The translations under genes and the position numbers were made by a program. A DNA stretch of 64,000 bases from Endotrypanum monterogeii (lineage: Eukaryota > Euglenozoa > Kinetoplastea > Trypanosomatida > Trypanosomatidae): NCBI GenBank assembly GCA_000333855.2, contig CM007337.1:175688-239687 (forward strand), written 5' to 3'. Below the pieces are notes generated by a model. It did not search any database and had not been told where the DNA came from. It worked only from the letters and a program-made list of their open reading frames with translations. The first letter of the stretch is position 1. Each line of letters starts with the position of its first letter. Below, piece after piece: positions 22,299-32,700 of the stretch.

Positions 22299-24322
22299 CT
22301 CGAAATGTGAAGTGATTCTCTGAAGACCGTCACCCGCAGCTGCGTTAATCTGTTGTTCTAATGATTTATCAGATAAACAAAATAAATCCTTTTGTTAATA
22401 AAAAAAGGCGAGTGCGACCAGTGCACAAAGGCTCCACCGTGTATTTGTAAGCTTCCTCCGGTCAGGCGACGCGGCTCAGCCGGCACTGTAGCGAATGAGC
22501 GATAAATAAGAAAAAAGAAATGCGTAACAGCTGTGCTGTCCGCCCTCCCTCCCCCCCCCCTGTTACAGCGACGGCGTAGATATACGCTCAGAATATGTTT
22601 CTCTCTTCTTGGAAAGGAGAACGTGGCAGCGTCTATGGAGTGAGTCAAAAAATGAAACTATATACTTGTATACTACTGACCTGTATAGTTGGGTGTAGCA
22701 GACAGACAGACAGACACGGCAGTGGGTGCCACACTCGAGACTACGGTCGTTTCGTTGGTACAAAAAAAAAAAAAAGAGGGAAAGTCGGAAGTAAGCTGAA
22801 AGATGCCGAGGCAACCACACATTTGCACGCAACGTTAGCAGAAAAGAATATGAAAGAGGGAAAAGATGTCGGCGTCGCATGGATGGAGGAAGCGAGCAAA
22901 AGAGCGAGAGACAGAGACAGAGACAGAGACAGAGACGGAGGGAGAGGAAGACCCACGGGACGGAGGAAAGGAGGGGGAACGAAAGCGGCTGTATGCTCAT
23001 ATTTTAAACGATTAGTAGCAAAAGATATCCTGTTGTACACCGCACCCTCCCCCCTTCCCTTCCCGTTGCACCTTTCGCTGGCGTCATACTCGTCCCTTGC
23101 TGCTGATGTTATTATTTATTTATTTATTTTGATGTTTCATTATTTTTTTGTTGTTGGTTATCGATGTTCCGCTGCCATTAGGTGGTTGCAATGGAAGAGA
23201 ATTTGACAGACGACAAGCTCAACTAGTGGAAAGAAGAAATCGAATACACATACGAGAGTGGGTGGGTGAGTGGCAACCCCGATAAAGGAAATGATTTGAC
23301 AAGTACCTTTAAACACACACACACACACAATCAACCGAGAGGACAAAACAAGTATGCACTCCGACATACAAGTGGCAAAGGGTGTAGATGAGGAGATGCG
23401 GTACAGAAACCTGATGATAAAATATGCACCACCACCTCAACCTCTTCTCAACCCTACGCACACGAAAATGAGTCTGTATAACAAATGTACTGAGGGGTAA
23501 GACAGGAAAGCGGAGGGAAGAAAAATATGTGTGTACAATATATATATATATATATATATATGAGAAAGAGATGTACATATACAATCAGATTGACAGCCAT
23601 GTGTGATCCAAAATGTTTAAAAAACGATACAGAAATGATGCAGAGGAAAAAAAAAACTCTTCTCGCCTCCTCAAACTTTTCACACACACGCACACACACA
23701 CACACAACAGTTAAATTTTGCGCGTGTATGTGTGTGTGTGTGTTTTGCTTTTCGCCTCTTTGGTCGATGTTGGCGAGCCCAAATCTAGCTCTACATAATA
23801 ATAATAATACATATATGAAGTCGTGAGTATACACGAAAACAATTTTTCGATGAGATCAACAACAAAACGGAAGAAGCCAAAAAAAAAACGTTCAGTTGCA
23901 GCCCACGTCGGAGACCCCCGAGCACTCTAGGCCCCTCTCTCGTATACATACGTACCTCTATAGAACGATGCATAAATATAAATTATATATATATATATAT
24001 ATATATTTTATATATTTATATGTGTGTGTATGTATGTATGTATGTGTGAGTGAGTGCCAGGAGGTGCAAAGAAGGCCGGTACGCGTGTTAAGCAAGCGGC
24101 AATGGGGGAGAGACCTTAACGTATCATCGTCAAAATCTGCAGCAAGAGCAGCGACCCCGTTCGTGCGCAAGCACAGATGAGCGCAGACAGAGAGGCATAC
24201 GCATAGGAAGCACAGTGTCTCCTCTAGGCAATAAGCCCTTTCAAAAAAAAAAAAGAAACCTCTGCGTGCTCGCCATGAGACTGCTACATCTGTACGATGA
24301 TACACCACGCGTCAAGCGCGAG
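22299..24322. other. Spacer with short tandem repeats
   Basis: No gene is seen. It holds (GACA)n at about 22702-22720, a (GAGACA)n-type hexamer array at about 22908-22940, (TTAT)n near 23110-23130, (TA)n at about 23540-23561 and 23983-24006, and several (CA)n runs around 23680-23705. In the sense direction the hexamer array reads as a pyrimidine-rich (TGTCTC)n tract. Confidence 0.6.
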
Positions 24323-26941
24323 TCACGCGATCACGTGCACGCGCTTCCGCGTCGAAGTGAGCATTATGTCAGGCGGTGGATCATCAATACTGCACGAGTT
24401 CGTCAACACCTCAGGTGCATGCGCCGGGGACAGCCTCACCTCCAGCAACGGCGAAAGCACGGACGCCTTATTATCATCGAGGCTACTATTGCCAGCGCCT
24501 ATGGCGGCAGTGCCTCTGCGCGGCTGCGTATCGTGCAGCAACAGGTGCGCTGGCACCGGCGAGGAGAAGGAAATCAGCTGGGGAGACCCAGAAGAACACT
24601 GATCTTGCAAAAGAAGCAGTGTACCGCCAGCGCCTTGGTCGCCACTACCGCCGGCAATATAGACCAGGGTATTGCTGCTGTTGGCGGCTATGGAGGTGTT
24701 GAGCTCACTGGGTTTCGAGATACCTTCCGAGTAGCCGTTCGGCATGAGCGAGCGCACAACGGAGGCCAGCACAGACGCTGCGGCAGGTGCGTGCTTAGAG
24801 CTCAGGCATTCAGCTTCCAAGGAGGCAGTCGGGGGCCTGGTGGTGGAGCCACGAACAATAAAGTCTCTCCGAAGCGGCGACTGCGCAGCCATTCTCCATA
24901 CATCAGAGATCCCCCCCGCATCACCGTTGGCCGGCCCACCGCTGAAGAGCTTACGACAAATGAAGTCAGCACTGGCATGAGGACGGCAATTCCCCTTGCT
25001 CCCGTTAGCGATGAGCGGCAGCGCCGTCGATGAACCAGTACGAGGCGCCGCACCATCCTTCCCGACCATGGCGCCGCAGGTACCGGTTGTGTTGCCCCCA
25101 GACGTGCGGAGAATAGACCTCAACCCCGTGGTGGGCTGACGTATCCTCCGGAAAACCTCCCAGTTCGGTGGGGTCGGCAGACACGTGGAGACTCCGTCCC
25201 TCCTGCCCCCGGCCACGAAGTGACCACTGCCACCACCCTCCACACTGTTCACGCCGTTCATGGACCAGGCATGGCCACTGTCGGCATGGTGGTGCGCACT
25301 ATGTTTTACCACATCCAGAGGCGAGGTGCTGGGTGAGGTGTCACCCACTGCCTCAAAGGGTAGTCGCGGGGACGGAGCGATAGTAGGGCTTTTGATTTGC
25401 CGTTGAGTGACGCACCTACGTGTGTCAGAAGGGTTGGGCATAGACAAGCACAGAGCCCGTGCCGAACCCCCGCCAGCACCGCCTCTGGTGTGCAGCCACG
25501 CGACATCTTCGAAGGTCTGGGGCAGGGGCACATCGTCCGGCGCATCTACGCTGACAAGAGCAGTGATGTCCGCCGACACATTCATAGCTAAGGAAGACGT
25601 ACGTGATGCAGCGGGCTGATGCGAAAGCATGTAAGGAGATAAGGAGCAAGAGCCGTGGGGCGGCTCCGGCGGCATCTCCACATCCGTCAGCAGTGCCTGC
25701 TGAACTGCGGTAGGAGACTGTGAAGGCAATGAGATAGATCTCAGTGGAGTCACAGGGCGTGCAGACTGTTGCTTTGACGACTGTGCTGGAGGGCTTTCCC
25801 TGCTCATGCTCCCACACCCTTGGTCCCTCGCCCCGTCGATATGCGAAGCGCCGGGGCTGCTCTGAGAGGCGGGGAATAACTCCACAGGTGTCCTGGGGGA
25901 ATTGTCGACCCGATCCGAGAAGGGACCTCGTCGCCTCGTGTTTGCCTTGGGATCGAATAATTCACCCTCCGGTGACGGCAAGCATGGACGGCAATGATGC
26001 TCCACAGGACTAGTGTTCCCAGGAAGAGATTCGGGGGGCCTTTGATTGGGATCTCGATACGCCACCGCAGCACGAACGACTGAGGGCTTTGTGACGGACG
26101 TTGTAGACCGCGATGGCGGGGTTTCTTGGGCTGCATGTCGAGAAACGAGTTGCTGCTCCAGCGCAGGTGGGGAGTTAACCGAGCTTGGGAGAGTTCTTCC
26201 CGGTGTGCTGTCATCACCGAGGGTGTGTATGTGAACAGGGTGAACGCCGCTCCTGCGAACACCTTGTTCTAGCTCCACAGACGACGTCGTGTGAATTTTG
26301 CTGGCACACTGCAGCGAAGCTGCCCTGGACTCGTCAGCCGAGTCGAGTTGGTGATTTGCCGAACCAAGTGAACGCAGCGCAGTCAGTGGGGGGGTATCCG
26401 CATAAACAGAAGTGGTGGTTCTCTGTGAGGCAGCGAAGAGGGGCGTATACTTCAGGTGTTGTGGGTCCTGCGTGACCTCATCATCTACGTCATAGTGTTG
26501 CGGTGCAGATCTTGTCCTCTCACCAGAGAAACTCCCCCTCATGCCCACCTTCAAGGGCGCATACTGAGACGATGGTGGAGATGCAGATGCAGCAGGCGGT
26601 AATACGCGGGAAAGAGTCGCTGGTGGGAAAAGAGAAATACCTCCGTCTGTGTGGGCGGTGTCGCTCTTCACGCGTGGTAGCGATTCATCGACCCGCGCCG
26701 TGGACAATCCCTGGATGCGACCATGAAGATGATGTCTATCGGGATGCTGCACCCACAGAGGCCTACTACAGCTGTCACCGACTTCCGCATTGGAGACACT
26801 GAAAGAAGGCGCGGCGAGGCCGACAGATGCAGTGTATGGGGCCCCCTTCAGTTCACATACAGCGCTCCCCCGCACGCCCGACCTGGCTGCAGGAGCCACG
26901 CAAGGTTTGGGCAACTTTTCCTTTGAGTCTGTACACCCCAT
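24323..26941 (-). CDS. MGC-start hypothetical protein, predicted N-myristoylated and palmitoylated
   Basis: This is an unrecognised 872-residue protein. Its N-terminus MGCTDSKEK fits the N-myristoyltransferase pattern (Gly2, Ser6, Lys7), with Cys3 available for palmitoylation. Dual acylation of this kind takes trypanosomatid proteins to the cell-surface or flagellar membrane. The rest is Ser/Pro/Thr-rich and mostly disordered, with better-conserved-looking islands at about 585-610 (NWEVFRRIRQP, GLRSILRTSGG) and about 655-715 (FICRKLFSGG, VWRMAAQSP). No transmembrane helix, coiled coil or catalytic motif is visible. The ATG at 26941 is the first AUG after a strong acceptor at 26973-26974, so the acylation motif is very likely the real N-terminus. 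Function is unknown; a membrane-anchored scaffold is one possibility. Confidence 0.85.
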   Translation of the reverse strand: MGCTDSKEKLPKPCVAPAARSGVRGSAVCELKGAPYTASVGLAAPSFSVSNAEVGDSCSRPLWVQHPDRHHLHGRIQGLSTARVDESLPRVKSDTAHTDGGISLFPPATLSRVLPPAASASPPSSQYAPLKVGMRGSFSGERTRSAPQHYDVDDEVTQDPQHLKYTPLFAASQRTTTSVYADTPPLTALRSLGSANHQLDSADESRAASLQCASKIHTTSSVELEQGVRRSGVHPVHIHTLGDDSTPGRTLPSSVNSPPALEQQLVSRHAAQETPPSRSTTSVTKPSVVRAAVAYRDPNQRPPESLPGNTSPVEHHCRPCLPSPEGELFDPKANTRRRGPFSDRVDNSPRTPVELFPASQSSPGASHIDGARDQGCGSMSRESPPAQSSKQQSARPVTPLRSISLPSQSPTAVQQALLTDVEMPPEPPHGSCSLSPYMLSHQPAASRTSSLAMNVSADITALVSVDAPDDVPLPQTFEDVAWLHTRGGAGGGSARALCLSMPNPSDTRRCVTQRQIKSPTIAPSPRLPFEAVGDTSPSTSPLDVVKHSAHHHADSGHAWSMNGVNSVEGGGSGHFVAGGRRDGVSTCLPTPPNWEVFRRIRQPTTGLRSILRTSGGNTTGTCGAMVGKDGAAPRTGSSTALPLIANGSKGNCRPHASADFICRKLFSGGPANGDAGGISDVWRMAAQSPLRRDFIVRGSTTRPPTASLEAECLSSKHAPAAASVLASVVRSLMPNGYSEGISKPSELNTSIAANSSNTLVYIAGGSGDQGAGGTLLLLQDQCSSGSPQLISFSSPVPAHLLLHDTQPRRGTAAIGAGNSSLDDNKASVLSPLLEVRLSPAHAPEVLTNSCSIDDPPPDIMLTSTRKRVHVIA

Positions 26942-26972
26942 GAGGACAGGAATATAGAACAGTGTACCTCAC

Positions 26973-27034
26973 CTGTACGTACGTACGTACGTGAGTGTGT
27001 GTGTGTGTGTGTGTGAGAGAGAGAAAGAGGTAGG
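26973..27034 (-). promoter_or_regulatory. Candidate trans-splice acceptor (MGC-start protein gene)
   Basis: A sense-strand C/T tract (27015-27034), then (CA)n and (ACGT)n, is followed by the first AG at 26973-26974. The resulting 5' UTR would be about 31 nt and contains no other AUG, which supports the MGC start. Confidence 0.5.
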
Positions 27035-28263
27035 CCAAGAGAACCGAACCAAAGGACCGACAGAGAAGCCACACAGACACGTACCACAATTATCACACGT
27101 AAAAAAAAAACCTCTCAGAAAACCGATACGACACTGAGAAGAGGAAGGGGGGGGAAGGGGGGGGGGGAAGCCCGAGGCGTCAAGCACAAAAGCCACACCG
27201 AGGGACGAGTCGCAGAAAAACAATTGCAGAAACGAGTCACGCACCAAATAATGTATAAATAGCGGAAAGTAGAAAGGGTTTTTTTTTTTTTTTTTTGGGG
27301 GGGGGGGGTAGGGAACGATGAATGAGATCCTGTGTGTCCGTCTCTCTCGCCCCGTTTGCGGCTTCTTCCGTTTTTTTTTGTTGCTAACCTTGGACACCGG
27401 CTCCTCTCTCATCCAGCTGTAATGTGCAGAAGCGGTTTTGTGTAACCTGAGCGTGTCGATATATATATATATATATATATAGTTATTTTTGAAAGCGAAA
27501 TGTAGACACAACTATGGTACACTGACAAGTTCAGAAGACGCTTCAGGGCTGCTGAGCACACAGAAAAACCCAACGCACAAAAATGCAAGAAGCGGTGGAC
27601 TCACTGGGGAAAAAAAAAGACGACAACAGGGGCTATGCAGTGTTTGCCACGTGCGATATTCAGTGAGGTGTTCTATGGGCACGAGGAGCACACCAGGAAA
27701 TACACTGCGAATGGCAACGAAAAGAGGAGTATCAAAAGAGACGCGTACGAATGGTAAAAAAAAAAAAAGTGGGGGGGGGGGGGCAGTGGTGTCCGCGGCG
27801 GGTGGGTGGGGGGGGAAGGGATATTTATAGGCGGAAAGCCAGTACACGAGAACAAAATTAAAAAAGGGGGAAAGAAGAAAAAGATAAAGAAAGAGATAAA
27901 ATATTTTCGCTCAGCGCAGTGGGGGGGGAACAACAGGGGCAGCTGCACTATATAATATATATAATATTGAACGGTGAAAGAAGACAAAAAAGAGGGAAAC
28001 AGAAATACGGACACCAGTTTTTTTTTTTTCTTTAAGGGGGAAGCAAGTCCCTACAGAGCTGGCATCCGCAGAGTGTGACACGGAGGGTGTGGAGGGGAGG
28101 ACTGCAAAGCAAAGTCAGCGTGCAGCCTCACCCCTTTTCGTGATACAATGTTGAGGGAAAACGAAAAAAAGAAAAGGGGGAGGAATAAGTAAACAGAATT
28201 TGCACATGAAAGCGGGCACTAGCAGCACTTTGAATACAATCTCCTGTGCGCGTATCGAGTGCG

Positions 28264-28313
<50 letters not shown>

Positions 28314-28356
28314 TTGTAGTGTGTGTAGTGTTACGTGTTACGGTTACGTGTTAGTT

Positions 28357-28376
28357 NNNNNNNNNNNNNNNNNNNN
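28357..28376. other. Assembly gap (20 N)
   Basis: Twenty undetermined bases between a (TA)20 region and a duplicated piece of the neighbouring coding sequence. Confidence 1.
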
Positions 28377-28440
28377 CAGAGGGCGAAGATGGTGTCTGTG
28401 AGCGCACGATTCTCAGAGATAGGCGGCGAGACCGAAAGAC

Positions 28441-28441
<1 letters not shown>
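28377..28441. repeat. 65-bp copy of neighbouring CDS beside the gap
   Basis: This segment matches 31862-31925, inside the coiled-coil gene, base for base except for one extra G at about 28385. In the gene it encodes the stretch around SPPISENRALTDTIL. The copy begins exactly at the gap edge and ends where an (AT)n repeat starts, which points to an assembly or gap-filling artefact rather than a biological duplication. Confidence 0.85.
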
Positions 28442-28492
<51 letters not shown>

Positions 28493-29759
28493 ACGTACGT
28501 GTATTCGATGTGTATAGAGGAGCAGCACAATCGTTGACACTTGTGCACGCACACACTCACTTGGTCAGAGTGTGCTGTAGGCGGACGAGCGAAGCGGTGG
28601 CGGGAAAGAGGAAGAAAAAAAAAGAAAAAGGGAGGAGGAGAGAAGAAATACTTCTTGAGTATGCGCACACATTCTTGTATTATGTGCGTATGGGTGTGCT
28701 TCACAACACCCTCCTCCGTCTCGACCACACACTGCCCGCACACTCAAAGCAGCCTCGCTTCTTTTTTTTTTTGGTGTTGCTGTGCCCTTTTATTACCCCT
28801 TCTTTTTGTGGGTGTGGGTGTGTGGGTGTTGTTCTTGTTGACCCGAGCGAACGAGCGCGATGACGGGAGGAGAGGAGCTGTAGAGAGGAGGTGGTGGTGG
28901 TGAAGAGAGGGAGGGGGGAGGGGGGGCTACAGAAATCCAACCGGCGCACCAAGAAGCGTCGAAGGAACGTATATGGTATATTTAAAGCGCTGGGTAACTC
29001 ACCCTCGTAACAAAATAAAAGGCAGAAAAAAACGGGGGAGCAAAAAAAAAAAGGAGGTGAGAAAAAAGGACTTGGGTAGTCAAGGTAGAGATAGAAAAGA
29101 TCAAGACCACATGAGGTTCCGCACTATACCTTCCCTCCTTTCTTAGCGGACACGTGTACGCTCTCGAAGCGCCGAGATATACGCTGCCGTGTATCCGAGA
29201 GCTGCAAAGCACTCGAGACCCGAGCGGGATCACACAGACAGGAATGCGCACATACAAAGCCCAGAGGAGAGCGAAGAATGAAGGAGAATGCAAAATGCTC
29301 GTGAAAAGACCTTCTGGGAAATAGAATGCTTCCGGTGACGTCATGTGTGCTCTCTTTTTTTTTTCCTTTCATAGGTATGGCGACAGACACAGACCAAGTA
29401 GATGTATATAGTGAAAAAAAAAAAAATGGTGAAGGCCCCCCTTTTTATGTCTGGCAGGTGTGTGATGCGATGCACCCTGTGTACAGCCGTCGATCCAAGT
29501 ACGTGCATATATATGTAGGTGAAGCATACACATCACAAACAGGGAGGGAGATACAAAAAAATGGGGTTGGGGCAGCGCCAATGCACTGTGTCACCAGCAA
29601 AGGTGCTCCGAGGGAAAATGTGCTACTGAAAAACAGCAGACTCCACCTCCATCATCCCTTCCCCCCTTCACACACACAAACACGCACGTCTGCTCCAATC
29701 CGAAATTCCTGTATCGTCGAGGTGAAGCACTGCTCATCCTTGGAGAAAGAAAAAAAAAT

Positions 29760-32700
29760 TCAGGAGAAAGGGGAAGTAGTGCGATGGAGGGAACGAAACA
29801 ATTTCTCCGTCGCCTGTCCCGAGGTGCGCAGCGCTTGAAGCGAGTCGTAGACGGCAAACGCGGAGTGCGACGGCGAGGGCTCTGTCCCCATAACAGCAAG
29901 TGACGAAGAGGAGCCCAGCGGGTGGACTAGACTGTCGGCGTTGTTGACGGAGAGGCTGCGGTCTTTATCCTTCGCAGGGCCGGCGCGTTTTATCTTAGCG
30001 TTGCTTCCTCTACCTTTGAGAAGCGCAGCCGCCCCTGACTGCGACACCGCTGCACTCAAACGCACCCGTAGGGCCTCGTACCTTGTTTGCAACTTCTCAT
30101 AGCGCTTCACCAAGTCCATCCTCTCTTTGTGATGATGATTCTGAATGGTAGATGCCGCCGTCTTGTAGACCTCTATCTCTCGCTCGTAGTAGTCGCGCTG
30201 AGTTCCGATTTCCTGCTCAGCAGCATGAGCACGTGCCTGCCAGATCGACAGCGCATCGCGCTCCTCCCGCTGCGATGTGAGCTCGCTCGAAGCCATATGA
30301 AGACGCTCCTCCATGGCATGCATGCAACCTTCAGAGACATCTGCGGACGCGCGCAGCCGCTCCACCTCGGACTCTAACTGGTCGATGCGGAGCTGCGCAC
30401 ACTCCTTATCTCTACACGAAGCCGCCAGCAGCTCCCGTGAGTTCGTCAACTCGCCCTCGAGGAGCTTCCGCCGCATGCCTGCCTCCATCTGCATGGTACT
30501 ATGTTCATCCTGCAGTGCGGTGTGTTGAGCACGCAGTTCGTGCAGCTCAGTCCGGAGACCCTCAATAGTGCTCTGCAACACCTCTACCTCCCCACGCAAC
30601 TGAACGATCTCTTGTGCAGCAGCTGCAGACGACGCTGAAGCAGCCACAGTCGCCTGGCTGGCGATAAACTCCTGGAAGGAGCAGCGAAGCGCACCTACCT
30701 TTTCCATGACTTGGTCGCGTGTAGCAACCAGCGCTGCCCGACAATCCCCCTCCAGCCCTACGAGGCGTGTCTGCAACAGCTCCTGTTGCCTTTTCGTGTG
30801 CTGCAGCACACCTTCCAGGGTGCGCTCGAGCTCCACACACTGTGCCTTAGACTGTCTCACCTCTGACTCCAGTTTTCGTGACGACAGCTCCCACTGCGCC
30901 GCACTGCGTCGCGACAAGTCATGCTCCAGGGTGAGTTGCAGCTGCTGCTGATCGCACTGGTTCGCATGAATTTCCCGCATCGCCTCCATGTAGTCAGCGC
31001 GAGCGTGGAGCACTCGATTCTCCTCCTCAAGGCGTCGAATCTCCTGGAGCATCCGCATCTCCTCCTGCAGAGCCTCGGCAGGTGTGCGTGGAAGCTGGTA
31101 GAGATACTGGAGACCCCATGACGAGGATGTGGTCACTGTTGGGGTAGAACCAGTGGAGAGAGTGACGGCAGTGGTCGAGCCGGTCACGGCATCAGCGGGA
31201 AACCTCGCCGAAGCGAAGGCTGCAGGCGATGAAGATGGCGGCAGGCCAACTGCACCACTTGCAGCAGTCACCACATCACCCCTTCCCTCTACATCCCGAC
31301 GGCAGCCATGGTTCTCTTGACCACCCACAAACCCAGCCTGTTTCCCCCGCATAAGATTGTCGTCACCCAACATTGCACGTACGGCCATCGCTGGCGAAGA
31401 CAAAGTCGTCTTAGTAGACGTCGACGACACCTCCGCCACGCCTCGCGCGTAAGAAGGATAGAAGTCTCCCTCCTCGGTCCTGTCGCTGCCTCTATCACCC
31501 TCACCACTGAGGCCAACCCTCAGCTGCCGGTGAAGTCGCGCTGATTTACCAGGACCGAGTCCGTCGTCCTCACTGCTACTGGTGACACCACTAGCCGCAG
31601 CGGCTGCAGAGTGTGACGTTGTGGTCTCGCTGCTGCTGGTGAAAACAGAAGGGGTGATGAGGGAGGACATATGTTGCCCCTCATCGTGATCAGCACAAGG
31701 GCGTGGGGGCCTTCGCAGGTCGCCGCCTTGATGCTGAGCTGATGGACGCGCGTGTCTGCGATGATCGCTTCCTGGCGAAGTTGGCGCAGCTACACGGACA
31801 GGATCACTGGCGTAGGAGCTCTGGGGTGGTATCACATGCGGTGAGGACGCATCAGTGACACCAGAGGGCAAGATGGTGTCTGTGAGCGCACGATTCTCAG
31901 AGATAGGCGGCGAGACCGAAAGACGCGACGTCATGGCCGCCCCCCTGCCGCCGTCCTGTTGCGCTTGAGGCAGCGGCGACGACGCAGACGACAGAAACGT
32001 GTACGGCGATGTCGACTCTGCCTGCGTTCTCTCAACGTCGGTGGCCATCGCAGCGTTGGGAAGTGGAGTGCATAAAATATTTGAGTCCGGGACACCGAGT
32101 GACTGCGGGAACGCCAGTGAGCCTATGTTCGCCGTCGTCGTCGGTGGCAAAGGTGGCCAGGAAGAGAACAAGGAGGTGAAACCAGATGACATCGCAGCAG
32201 CAGCAGCAGCAGCAGCAGCCGATTCCACGGCCTGGACACCCGCTTGCACACGCTCTCGTTGTCTGGAAGAGCCGCTTCCGCCACGTGCCGGTATATAGTG
32301 ACCGTGCGACCGATGATTCTTGGCAATATAGAGTTGCAGTCGTTGATTCTCCACCATGAGTTTCTCCATTTGAAGGCGCAGCAGCGCCCGCTCCTCAGCC
32401 CACTGCACCTCCCGCTCTTTAGCCTTTCCACATGTCTCGACGCCGTCCTGGTAGACCTGCTGCAGCTCCCGCACCTTCTTCCGCTCCCGCGCATAGGCAA
32501 GACACTCATCACGTGCCTTGGCCAACTCACCTTTCAAAGTCTGCACCTCTCGCATGTAGCGCGAAGCGATGTCCTGAACAAGTGAACGCAATTGCAGCAC
32601 CTCTGACGGAGATGCCCAGTTGCTGCCGTGACGCTCACACGCCTCCGTCAGTGACGTGGCAGAAAAATGTGACGACGTCTCATCGTTGACGCTGGTGGTC

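Larger units (their letters stand above)
26942..29759. other. Spacer containing an assembly gap
   Basis: No convincing gene is seen. It includes an (ACGT)n run at 26975-26993, a T18-G12 junction at 27279-27308, (TA)n at 28268-28308, 20 N at 28357-28376, a misplaced copy of coding sequence at 28377-28441, and (AT)15 running into (GT)n at 28443-28492. An open frame of 120 codons at 28982-29344 starts with ATG but has weak coding character. Confidence 0.65.

Noticed and set aside
22473..22484. Twelve bases (GGCTCAGCCGGC) as in the 79-bp signature of trypanosomatid retroposons
   Set aside because: The match stops after 12 bases and the rest of the signature, as I remember it, is not present. It is too short to call an element.
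24215..25033. 272-codon open frame on the plus strand
   Set aside because: It lies opposite the MGC-start gene, whose frame is far longer, and its composition is that of an antisense shadow. The same applies to plus-strand frames at 13752-14390 and 40777-41667.
28325..28356. TTACGTGTTACGG-like repeats as a telomere-type sequence
   Set aside because: The units do not match TTAGGG and cover only about 30 nt beside a gap.
28982..29344. 120-codon minus-strand ATG frame with hydrophobic residues
   Set aside because: Third positions show no strong G/C preference, it contains poly-Phe from A-runs, and it lies in the probable 3' UTR of the coiled-coil gene. Not kept as a gene.
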